From positions 1-5,697 of the forward strand of contig CALDQF010000396.1 of NCBI GenBank assembly GCA_937911845.1: a stretch of DNA of 5,697 nt. The letters are read 5' to 3'. The translations under genes and the position numbers were made by a program. Positions 1 to 5,697 of the stretch are shown one piece after another. This DNA comes from an uncultured Phycisphaera sp. (GTDB taxonomy: Bacteria > Planctomycetota > Phycisphaerae > Phycisphaerales > SM1A02). The stretch's first letter is position 1. Every line of letters begins with the position of its first letter. The notes beneath the pieces were generated by a model, which ran no database searches, was not told the DNA's origin, and was given only the letters and a program-made list of their open reading frames with translations.

Positions 1-1419
1 CCGGACTGGCTGATGGAAGCCTGTCGATCCGCGGTCGGGGACAGTTCAGAAACGTGGTCGTTGTTGCTTCCGAGCAAACCCAAGACCTGCGAACTTTCAT
101 TGGCCCAAACCATCCACCAGTACATCCTGCCCTTGGGTCACCTTGATGAATCTGGGCAGCGCACCTGCATTTTGGAAGCACTGGAACAACTGTCCGCCCC
201 CGAAAAGAAGGTGTACTTCAAAATCATTCGCGGCGGATTCCGCATGGGAGTCAAAAAGGCTCTGGTGATCAAAGGACTCGCAGCGGCGTCTGATCTTGAG
301 GAAGCGGTCCTCGCTCACCGATTGATGGGTGGTCTTGAAGCCACGCCCGAGGCTTTTCAACGCTTGATTCATCCCGAATCAGACGAAGAACACGCTCTGC
401 GGGCCTATCCCTTCTTTTTGGCCCCCCCGCTTGATGGCGAAGCGCCTCAGTTGGGCGATCGAAAGGAATGGGTCGCCGAATGGAAATGGGACGGCATTCG
501 AATGCAATTGGTGCGACGCAACGGCGTCGAATTGTGGACCCGGGGCGAAGAACCCATCTCAGGACAATTCCCCGAACTGGTCCGCGCGGCCCAAGCGCTC
601 CCCGAAGGCACTGTGCTCGATGGCGAATTGTTGCTGTGGTCGGAAGGCCAACCCAAATCCTTTGCCGAATTGCAAACCCGTCTGCATCGCTCTCCTTCGC
701 CTCAAATCCAATTTGATCTCTTTGAGACCACGATCCCGATCATGATGGTGTACGACCTTTTGGAATCGGATGGCATCGATCTTCGAGATGAGCCATGGGA
801 AGATCGAAGATCCCGTCTTGAGCAAGTGCTCCTGGGCATCGAATCTGAGCACTTTCATCTTTCCGAAGTTCTGGATGGATCTTGGGTTGCACTGGCAGCA
901 CAACGAGACGGGGCACGAGCCAAGCAAACCGAGGGTCTCATGCTGAAGCACCGACGTTCCATCTACGGAATCGGTCGATCTTCCGGTCGAACCGGATGGT
1001 TCAAATGGAAATTGGATCCCTACGCGGTCGATTGCGTTTTGATTGGCGCTCAAACTGGTTCGGGGCGCCGGGCCGATCTGTACACGGACTACACCTTTGC
1101 GGTGTGGCAAGACGAATCACCCAGCGCAGAGTTGGTGACCTTTGCCAAGGCCTATTCCGGCCTCACACAAAAAGAAATCGAACGGCTTGACCGTTGGATC
1201 CGGGCCAACACCATTTCCCAGCGCGGTCCTTTCCGACAAGTGAAACCCATGTTGGTGTTTGAACTTGGATTTGAAGGGTTGCGACGCTCAACCCGACACA
1301 AATCAGGAATCGCGGTGCGGTTCCCACGGATCTTGCGCTGGCGAGAAGACAAGCCGGCCCACGAAGCTGACCGAGTGACGGCGCTGGAAGACTTGCTGGA
1401 GTCTGAATCTTCGTGCTGA
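1..1419 (+). CDS. ATP-dependent DNA ligase of the ligase-associated repair cluster (5' end outside window)
   Basis: It seals DNA nicks using ATP through a covalent lysyl-AMP intermediate. The frame is open from base 1, and the residues before the first ATG at 13 (P-D-W-L) continue the family alignment, so that ATG is internal. Seen, counting the ATG at 13 as residue 1: motif I KWDG at 158-161 with nucleophile K158 (codon 484-486), motif III LDGELLLW at 202-209, motif IIIa around MMVYDLL at 244-250, motif IV EGLMLK at 307-312, motif V GWFKWK at 328-333, and an OB-fold end with RFPRILRWREDK at 436-447 (motif VI). The part before motif I is the helical DNA-binding domain. 472 codons are visible; relatives are about 530-560 residues, so some 60-80 are missing on the left. 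The 3' end overlaps the helicase start by 7 nt, so the two are probably cotranscribed and translationally coupled. No key residue is lost. The family call is secure. Confidence 0.96.
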   Translation, partial: PDWLMEACRSAVGDSSETWSLLLPSKPKTCELSLAQTIHQYILPLGHLDESGQRTCILEALEQLSAPEKKVYFKIIRGGFRMGVKKALVIKGLAAASDLEEAVLAHRLMGGLEATPEAFQRLIHPESDEEHALRAYPFFLAPPLDGEAPQLGDRKEWVAEWKWDGIRMQLVRRNGVELWTRGEEPISGQFPELVRAAQALPEGTVLDGELLLWSEGQPKSFAELQTRLHRSPSPQIQFDLFETTIPIMMVYDLLESDGIDLRDEPWEDRRSRLEQVLLGIESEHFHLSEVLDGSWVALAAQRDGARAKQTEGLMLKHRRSIYGIGRSSGRTGWFKWKLDPYAVDCVLIGAQTGSGRRADLYTDYTFAVWQDESPSAELVTFAKAYSGLTQKEIERLDRWIRANTISQRGPFRQVKPMLVFELGFEGLRRSTRHKSGIAVRFPRILRWREDKPAHEADRVTALEDLLESESSC

Positions 1420-3851
1420 AGCCCGCCACAACTTGGTTTGCCCAACGAGGCTGGGAGGTTTCCACATTTCAACGCGTGGCCTGGGAAGCGTTCCTGGCGG
1501 GCAAAGATGGTTTGATCCACTCACCAACCGGCAGCGGCAAAACCTTGGCCGCCATCGTAGGGCCGTTGCTGGAGAGATTGGCCGAAGCAGAATCATCCAA
1601 AGACACCGATCCCATTCGGGTGATTTGGATCACACCCTTGCGGGCTTTGGCGTCGGACACCGCCGCCGCACTTCGGGAAGCGGTCGAAGCGTTGGGCGTG
1701 CCCTTTTCGGTGGCGTTGCGAACCGGAGACACCAGTGCGGCCGAAAAAACAAAACAGCGCAAGAAACTGCCTTCGATTTTGGTCACCACCCCTGAGTCAC
1801 TGACGTTGTTGCTGACGCACCAGGAGGTGCTGGAACAATTCAAAGGTCTCCGTGCCGTGGTGTGTGATGAGTGGCACGAATTGCTTGCGAGCAAACGCGG
1901 TGTCCAAACCGACTTGGCCCTCAGCCGTTTGAGAAGTGTTGCGCCCAAACTTCGCGTCTGGGGGGTTTCCGCCACACTGGGCAATGTTCAGGAAGCCGCG
2001 CAAGCTTTGGTTGGGCCCGATCGTCCGCCACCGGAACTGGTGCGCGGAACTTCAGAGAAGACCATCGAAGTGGAATGCCTTCTTCCCGAAAAGGTGGAAC
2101 GCTTGGCGTGGTCGGGGCACATCGGGGTGCGGCTGGTGCCGCTGGTGCTGGATCGGATACGCCAGGCCACCAGCACCATCATCTTCACCAACACCAGGGC
2201 CCAAGCCGAGATTTGGTACCGGGCGCTGGTTCTCGCAGCCCCTGATTTGCTCACTGAAGTCGCACTGCATCACGGCTCTTTGGAACGAGGACTTCGAGAC
2301 CGTGTGGAATCGATGTTGAAAGGTGAAGATGGTGGACTTCGCTGCGTGGTCAGCACCTCCAGTTTGGATCTTGGGGTGGACTTCTCTCCGGTCGATCAAG
2401 TCATCCAGATTGGTTCACCCAAAGGCGTCGCACGATTGTTGCAGCGGGCCGGACGATCAGGGCACCAACCTGGAGCGGTGTCACGCATTCTCGGGGTGCC
2501 AACCCATGCCATGGAGATCTTGGAGTTTGCAGCCGCCCGAGCCGCGATCGAACGGGGCGAATTGGAATCACGAACCCCCATAGAGAAGCCGCTTGATGTG
2601 CTCGTGCAACATTTGGTGACAGCAGCCATGGCTGATGGATTTCGAGAAGAAGAATTGAAAGCAGAAGTTCGAGGGAGCTGGTCATACCGAAACCTCACCG
2701 ACCACGAATGGCAGTGGGCCATGCAATTTGTCCGGCATGGTGGTGACGCCTTGTCGGTTTATCCAGAATTTTCCAGAATTTCTTCCAAAGACGAACGGTA
2801 CGAAGTCACGTCCAAACTGATTGCCCGTCGTCATCGCATGAATATTGGCACGATCACCGCCGACGATGCGGTTGCGGTCGCCTACCGAAGTGGAAAGCGA
2901 CTTGGATTCATTGAAGAAACCTTCATCAGTCGCCTTCGTCCTGGAGATCGGTTTGTGTTTGCCGGCAAAATGCTCCGCTTCAAACGGGTGCGAGAAATGA
3001 CGGCCATTGTCGAGAAAGCCTCGGGAACACGAGGCGCCGTGCCCCGCTGGAACGGTGGCCGCATGCCCCTTTCCACGCAACTGGCGAGAAGCGTGCAAGA
3101 GGAACTCAACGCCTGCGCCAATGGAGATTGGTCCACCCCAGAACGGCAAAGTTTGCAGCCATTGATGGAGTTGCAAGCCGAACGCAGTCAAATTCCCACG
3201 CCAAAATGCCTTCTTCTGGAGCACTTGATTCGAGACCGAAGACATTATGTTTTCCTCTTTCCTTACGCCGGACGACTCGCGCATGAAGGTTTGGGCGCGG
3301 TGCTGTCGCTGCGATTGGCTCGACAATCGCCGAGGTCGGTGCAGGCCGTGGTCAACGACGACGGCATCAAACTTTCCTGCGATGAACCCCTCGAAGTGGA
3401 TGAATCCACATGGCGGCGGTTGCTCAGCCCCGAAGACCTGCTTCCGGATCTTCTTGAATCCATGAACGCGGCAGAATTTTCTCGCCGGCGATTCCGCGAT
3501 ATCGCGCGTGTGGCCGGACTGACCCAACAGGGCATGCCGGGTGCCAAACAGAAGTCTCGCCACCTTCAAGCTTCCAGTGACATGTTCTATGACGTCTTTC
3601 ACGAGTTTGATCCCAGAAATCTTCTGCTGGAGCAAGCACAGCGAGAAGTCCTGAATGAACAATTGGAACTTGACCGCATTCAGTCGGCTCTCGAGCGCAT
3701 TCAACGTCAAGCCATGGCCATTGTTGCCTTGGAAAAGCTCTCCCCGTTGTCTTTTCCGCTGTTTGCGGAAAGTCTCCGGGCCACCACCGTGAGCACCCAG
3801 ACGTGGGAACAGCGGGTCCGACGATTGTCGGAGATGATGGAACAGGAATGA
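1413..3851 (+). CDS. lhr: Lhr-type DEXH-box helicase (ligase-associated)
   Basis: This is an ATP-dependent superfamily 2 helicase. Relatives of the Lhr-Core type are 3'-to-5' translocases on single-stranded DNA. The 812 residues match the usual length. Seen in order: Q-motif-like STFQ at 17-20, Walker A SPTGSGKT at 37-44 (K43), motif Ia ITPLRALASD at 73-82, TTPESL at 125-130, DEWH at 152-155, SATLGN at 186-191, motif IV IIFTNTRAQAE at 256-266, motif V STSSLDLGVDFS at 314-325 and motif VI QRAGRSGH at 344-351. Then come the winged-helix and DEAD-associated regions, closing with a typical LSPLSFPLFAESLR at 776-789. The GTG start is forced: an in-frame TGA lies at 1404-1406 and the conserved Q-motif region begins within about 15 codons. 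A weak GGAG at 1398-1401 sits 11 nt upstream. It overlaps both neighbours, so this is one operon. The DEWH form of motif II, followed by ELLASKRGVQ, is what I expect of this ligase-linked subfamily. Confidence 0.95.
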   Translation: MLKPATTWFAQRGWEVSTFQRVAWEAFLAGKDGLIHSPTGSGKTLAAIVGPLLERLAEAESSKDTDPIRVIWITPLRALASDTAAALREAVEALGVPFSVALRTGDTSAAEKTKQRKKLPSILVTTPESLTLLLTHQEVLEQFKGLRAVVCDEWHELLASKRGVQTDLALSRLRSVAPKLRVWGVSATLGNVQEAAQALVGPDRPPPELVRGTSEKTIEVECLLPEKVERLAWSGHIGVRLVPLVLDRIRQATSTIIFTNTRAQAEIWYRALVLAAPDLLTEVALHHGSLERGLRDRVESMLKGEDGGLRCVVSTSSLDLGVDFSPVDQVIQIGSPKGVARLLQRAGRSGHQPGAVSRILGVPTHAMEILEFAAARAAIERGELESRTPIEKPLDVLVQHLVTAAMADGFREEELKAEVRGSWSYRNLTDHEWQWAMQFVRHGGDALSVYPEFSRISSKDERYEVTSKLIARRHRMNIGTITADDAVAVAYRSGKRLGFIEETFISRLRPGDRFVFAGKMLRFKRVREMTAIVEKASGTRGAVPRWNGGRMPLSTQLARSVQEELNACANGDWSTPERQSLQPLMELQAERSQIPTPKCLLLEHLIRDRRHYVFLFPYAGRLAHEGLGAVLSLRLARQSPRSVQAVVNDDGIKLSCDEPLEVDESTWRRLLSPEDLLPDLLESMNAAEFSRRRFRDIARVAGLTQQGMPGAKQKSRHLQASSDMFYDVFHEFDPRNLLLEQAQREVLNEQLELDRIQSALERIQRQAMAIVALEKLSPLSFPLFAESLRATTVSTQTWEQRVRRLSEMMEQE
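2762..2781 (+). repeat. Perfect 10-bp tandem direct repeat inside lhr
   Basis: TCCAGAATTT occurs twice head to tail at 2762-2771 and 2772-2781. Because the period is not a multiple of three, the copies are read in different frames (within Y-P-E-F-S-R-I, helicase residues 450-456). The protein around it still resembles relatives (YPEF, then RRHRMNIGTI), so the repeat is probably coincidental, not a recent duplication. Confidence 0.55.
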
Positions 3852-4537
3852 GCGTCCGTATCGAACTTGGTGAAATTGTGCTTGATTTGCTCCCGGGAAG
3901 GGTCGCCTACCGACCGGATACCGCGACGCTTTTTGTGGCCGACATGCACCTGGGAAAATCAGGAACCTTCCGCGCTCATGGTGTGCCCGTCCCGGAATCC
4001 AGTGCTTCGGATCTCCAACGTCTCGCATCGATCACAAAGAAACACGACGCCAAGATTGTGGTGGTGCTGGGTGATTTGTTGCACGACCGCAACACGTTGC
4101 GGGGCGAATTGGGTGCTCAGATTCAAAAGGAGATCAGTGAGTTTCCTCTCCCCATTCATTTGGTTCCCGGCAACCATGACCTGCACACCAAAGACATCAA
4201 AAGTTTGGATCTGACCATCGTTTCCGAGGACGGCGAAATGAAGGGTCTTCGACTGCGTCACAAACCAGACCCCAATTCCACATCACCCATGCTGTCCGGG
4301 CATGTTCACCCTGTTGCCATTCTGGGAACACGTGGTGGTCCTCATTTACGCACACGATGCTTTCATGCCAAAAATGAAGTAATGACTTTGCCAGCATTCG
4401 GATCGTTTACTGGTGGTTTTGAAATCAATTGGAACGACGGGGCCTTGTTCGCAGCGGGTGAACAAGAGGTGATCCCTCTTAACCCGGACGCCAAAGAAAT
4501 GAGCATCGACACGCCCCAAGATCCTCGAGATCTATGA
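3848..4537 (+). CDS. pdeM: PdeM-type metallophosphoesterase / DNA endonuclease (ligase-associated)
   Basis: This is a calcineurin-like phosphoesterase. Cluster homologues are Mn-dependent DNA nucleases that act with the ligase and Lhr. The product has 229 residues, usual or slightly long for the family. Metal-binding motifs seen: DMH at 32-34 within ADMHLGK, GDLLHD at 75-80, GNHD at 108-111, H138 in LRHKP, and GHVHP at 151-155. The late family signature [10 protein letters not shown] is at 181-190. The ATG at 3848 overlaps the helicase stop (ATGA) and places the first beta strand correctly. A GTG at 3803 would add 15 unconserved residues. The nearest Shine-Dalgarno-like GGAG (3830-3833) is too far to be convincing, so coupling to helicase translation is likely. 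Residues from about 212 to 229 go beyond the normal family end. Their last codons overlap, in another frame, a DUF1501 remnant, so this tail is probably scar-derived. Catalytic function should be intact. Confidence 0.93.
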   Translation: MSVRIELGEIVLDLLPGRVAYRPDTATLFVADMHLGKSGTFRAHGVPVPESSASDLQRLASITKKHDAKIVVVLGDLLHDRNTLRGELGAQIQKEISEFPLPIHLVPGNHDLHTKDIKSLDLTIVSEDGEMKGLRLRHKPDPNSTSPMLSGHVHPVAILGTRGGPHLRTRCFHAKNEVMTLPAFGSFTGGFEINWNDGALFAAGEQEVIPLNPDAKEMSIDTPQDPRDL

Positions 4538-4664
4538 TCTGCACACCACAATGAGGCACCTGCTTGGTGTGCAACACGAATCACTCACCATCAACCATGG
4601 CGGTCGGGAGATGCGGCTGACCGGTGTGCATGGTCGGGTTGTGCGGGATTTGTGCATCAGTTGA
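4521..4664 (+). pseudogene. 3' remnant of a DUF1501-family gene
   Basis: The frame 4503-4664 is open and ends in TGA. From about 4521 it reads [17 protein letters not shown], then [18 protein letters not shown], then [12 protein letters not shown]. From memory this matches the C-terminal end of planctomycete DUF1501 proteins, which typically carry DLHAT, LHLLG, DHE-LTY, GRD-RLTDVHG and a final V-x-D/E. DUF1501 proteins are Tat-exported and commonly paired with DUF1549/DUF1553 proteins; their function is not established. Only about 48 codons remain of a family of roughly 400-480 residues. The upstream part is replaced by the phosphoesterase gene, whose stop at 4535-4537 lies inside the matching stretch. 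The usual RLTDVHG reads RLTGVHG here, suggesting relaxed selection. An ATG at 4551 could start a 37-residue peptide, but it has no ribosome site and no complete domain. I read it as a deletion scar, not a gene. Confidence 0.7.
4540..4573 (+). terminator. Stem-loop just after the repair operon, possible 3' end structure
   Basis: TGCACACCA at 4540-4548 is perfectly complementary to TGGTGTGCA at 4565-4573, giving a 9-bp stem with a 16-nt loop. It starts 3 nt after the phosphoesterase stop, where an operon terminator or mRNA-stabilising hairpin would sit. No T-run follows, so it is not a canonical intrinsic terminator. It also lies inside the DUF1501 remnant, whose codons explain part of the sequence, so the repeat may be chance. 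Confidence 0.3.
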
Positions 4665-4675
4665 CCTGATTCCAT

Positions 4676-4703
4676 TTGTCGTGAATCAATGGTGGCGTAA
4701 GAT
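4676..4703 (+). promoter_or_regulatory. Candidate sigma-70-like promoter for the hydrolase gene
   Basis: TTGTCG at 4676-4681 (4 of 6 to TTGACA) is separated by 16 bp from TAAGAT at 4698-4703 (4 of 6 to TATAAT). Transcription would begin near 4709-4711, right at the hydrolase ATG at 4710, giving a leaderless or nearly leaderless mRNA. This fits the missing Shine-Dalgarno. The match is modest, and the same bases also fit the alternative reading in which 4681-4710 is coding. Confidence 0.3.
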
Positions 4704-4710
4704 AAATTGA
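4681..4710 (+). other. Nine-codon overlapping frame: leader peptide or frameshifted signal-peptide start
   Basis: A GTG at 4681 opens a 9-codon frame reading MNQWWRKIN. Its TGA at 4708-4710 overlaps the hydrolase ATG as TGATG. The peptide has the polar, basic character of a signal-peptide n-region, and the hydrolase then begins with the hydrophobic MLATITACLVAGG. One extra A in the AAA at 4704-4706 would join them as MNQWWRKIKLMLATITACL, a classic secretion signal. It could instead be a coupled upstream peptide, or noise in a 30-nt stretch. No Shine-Dalgarno precedes the GTG. Confidence 0.3.
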
Positions 4711-5697
4711 TGTTGGCAACAATCACGGCGTGTCTTGTGGCGGGCGGTACCGACCTACCGGTATTCGCCCATTACATGCCATGGTTCGAAACACCAGAGT
4801 CCAATCTTGAAGCGCCGGGGCAATGGGGATACCACTGGACGCTGCAAAATCGCAACCCGAACATCATCCTTCCCGATGGTCAGCGAGATATTGCGAGTCA
4901 TTTCTACCCCTTGATTGGACCGTACGCCTCCAGTGATCCCAACGTGATCGAGTACCACTTGCTCCTGATGAAAGCTGCAGGAATCGATGGCATCATCATC
5001 GATTGGTATGGAACGCAAGGCACCAATGGTGACATTGGTGGTTTGCTTCGCAACTCCGACGCGATTGCCAATCAGGTCCAGACCTATGGTCTTGACTTCG
5101 CCGTGATGCTGGAGGACAGATTCAGCGCCAACATCGGGGATGCGGTGGCCAACGTCGCCTACTGCCGGGACAACTATTTCAACCTGCCCAGTTATGCCAG
5201 AGATGGCCAAACCAACGAGCCTTGGTTTTTCAACTTTGGACCCATCACCTTTGAGTACCCCAGCGCGTGGAACCAAATCCTGTCGGCGGCTGGGGAACCG
5301 GTGCAGTTTCTGCCCCTGCAGTATCAAAGTGGTGAGGTGGGCATCAACGGAGACGGAGAGTTCTACTGGCCCACGGAAGATGAAGCCCTCGACAACCATC
5401 TCACCCTGTTGAACATCTTCTACAACAATCGAGCCCCAGGCCTGAATCGAGCCGTAGGGGCCGTGTACCCCAGCTTTATTGATTTTTACGAAGAGGGTGG
5501 AGTGGGCGACATCATTGGCTTTGAAATTCCCTACGAGGATGGTGGAACGCTGGAAGACACCATCGATGCCGCGCTGGCCAACGAAGACAAGATCGAGATG
5601 GTGCAGCTCACCACTTGGAATGACTTCGGCGAAGGCACCATTTTTGAGCCAACGGTTGAACGTGGCTTCCGAGACCTCATCGCCTTACAAAGGCTGA
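4710..5697 (+). CDS. GH71/GH99-like glycoside hydrolase (3' end outside window)
   Basis: This is a probable polysaccharide-degrading TIM-barrel enzyme of the GH71/GH99-like group. Substrate cannot be assigned: GH99 members cleave alpha-mannosides, GH71 members alpha-1,3-glucan. Seen: FAHYMPWF at 19-26 (first barrel strand), ASHFYPLIGPYAS at 62-74, AGIDGIIIDWYG at 90-101 with D98, FAVMLEDRF at 130-138 with E135, and TTWNDFGEGT at 301-310 with E308, followed by EPT. The last two regions fit the expected active-site positions. 329 codons are visible and the frame leaves the window open, close to the expected domain end; any C-terminal anchor is unseen. The ATG at 4710 is forced by an in-frame TAA at 4698-4700. 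It leaves only 18 residues before the barrel: a hydrophobic stub (2-13) with no basic start, so export is uncertain unless the upstream frame is joined. It is separated from the repair operon by a DUF1501 remnant and is probably transcribed independently. Confidence 0.87.
   Translation, partial: MLATITACLVAGGTDLPVFAHYMPWFETPESNLEAPGQWGYHWTLQNRNPNIILPDGQRDIASHFYPLIGPYASSDPNVIEYHLLLMKAAGIDGIIIDWYGTQGTNGDIGGLLRNSDAIANQVQTYGLDFAVMLEDRFSANIGDAVANVAYCRDNYFNLPSYARDGQTNEPWFFNFGPITFEYPSAWNQILSAAGEPVQFLPLQYQSGEVGINGDGEFYWPTEDEALDNHLTLLNIFYNNRAPGLNRAVGAVYPSFIDFYEEGGVGDIIGFEIPYEDGGTLEDTIDAALANEDKIEMVQLTTWNDFGEGTIFEPTVERGFRDLIALQRL

Noticed and set aside
13..15. ATG as the true start of the ligase
   Set aside because: The four codons before it continue the family alignment, and more than 60 N-terminal residues would be missing. 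The gene begins left of the window.
559..1110. Minus-strand open frame of 183 codons opposite the ligase
   Set aside because: It is a shadow of ligase motifs III-V, with no recognisable protein features.
3803..3847. Upstream GTG start for the phosphoesterase
   Set aside because: The 15 extra residues lie wholly inside helicase coding sequence and are not part of the family. The ATG at 3848 with the ATGA overlap is the natural start.
2682..4028. Open reading frame of 448 codons on the minus strand opposite lhr and pdeM
   Set aside because: It lies antisense to two genes with complete catalytic motifs, has irregular His/Arg/Pro-rich composition, matches no domain I recognise, and crosses the lhr-pdeM junction. 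It is a by-product of codon bias on the plus strand.
4672..4692. Short inverted repeat CCATT/AATGG before the hydrolase
   Set aside because: A 5-bp arm with an 11-nt loop and no T-run is expected by chance.
4722..4733. Lipobox-like ITAC near the hydrolase N-terminus
   Set aside because: Only seven residues precede the cysteine and there is no basic n-region in the annotated frame, so a lipoprotein signal cannot be supported. It would become testable only if the upstream frame is joined.
4755..5399. Minus-strand open frame of 214 codons opposite the hydrolase
   Set aside because: The plus strand encodes conserved GH71/GH99-like motifs through the whole stretch. The antisense product shows no domain.

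Overview
This window reads as ordinary bacterial chromosome. It most likely comes from a planctomycete or close PVC-group relative. Three things suggest this: a GH71/GH99-like protein of a type I associate with planctomycetes, a 3' remnant of a DUF1501-type gene (a family strongly expanded in planctomycetes), and sparse Shine-Dalgarno signals. GC content looks mid-to-high 50s percent by eye. The taxonomic call is inference, not proof.

Positions 1-4537 hold three tightly packed plus-strand genes. They are an ATP-dependent DNA ligase whose 5' end lies before the window, an Lhr-type DEXH-box helicase, and a PdeM-type metallophosphoesterase. Ligase and helicase overlap by 7 nt; helicase and phosphoesterase overlap by 4 nt (ATGA). 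This is the known ligase-associated DNA repair cluster. In other bacteria it usually also carries a metallo-beta-lactamase-fold exonuclease, probably encoded just upstream here. Together the products would unwind, process and reseal damaged DNA in the cytoplasm. All expected catalytic motifs are visible.

Positions 4538-4709 are not empty. An open frame of about 48 codons (4521-4664) resembles the extreme C-terminus of DUF1501 proteins and looks like the scar of a deleted gene. It runs into the 3' end of the phosphoesterase gene, whose last codons probably come from the junction. A perfect 9-bp inverted repeat begins 3 nt after the phosphoesterase stop.

From 4710 to the right edge runs a GH71/GH99-like glycoside hydrolase gene, open at the window end. 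Its N-terminus is odd. The forced ATG leaves only a stub of a signal sequence, while a short overlapping frame just upstream encodes what looks like the missing basic start of a signal peptide. This suggests a one-base frameshift, a coupled leader peptide, or a leaderless start at a promoter-like element.

I found no RNA gene, insertion sequence, CRISPR array or clearly undescribed system. The points most worth checking are the DUF1501 scar and the hydrolase N-terminus.
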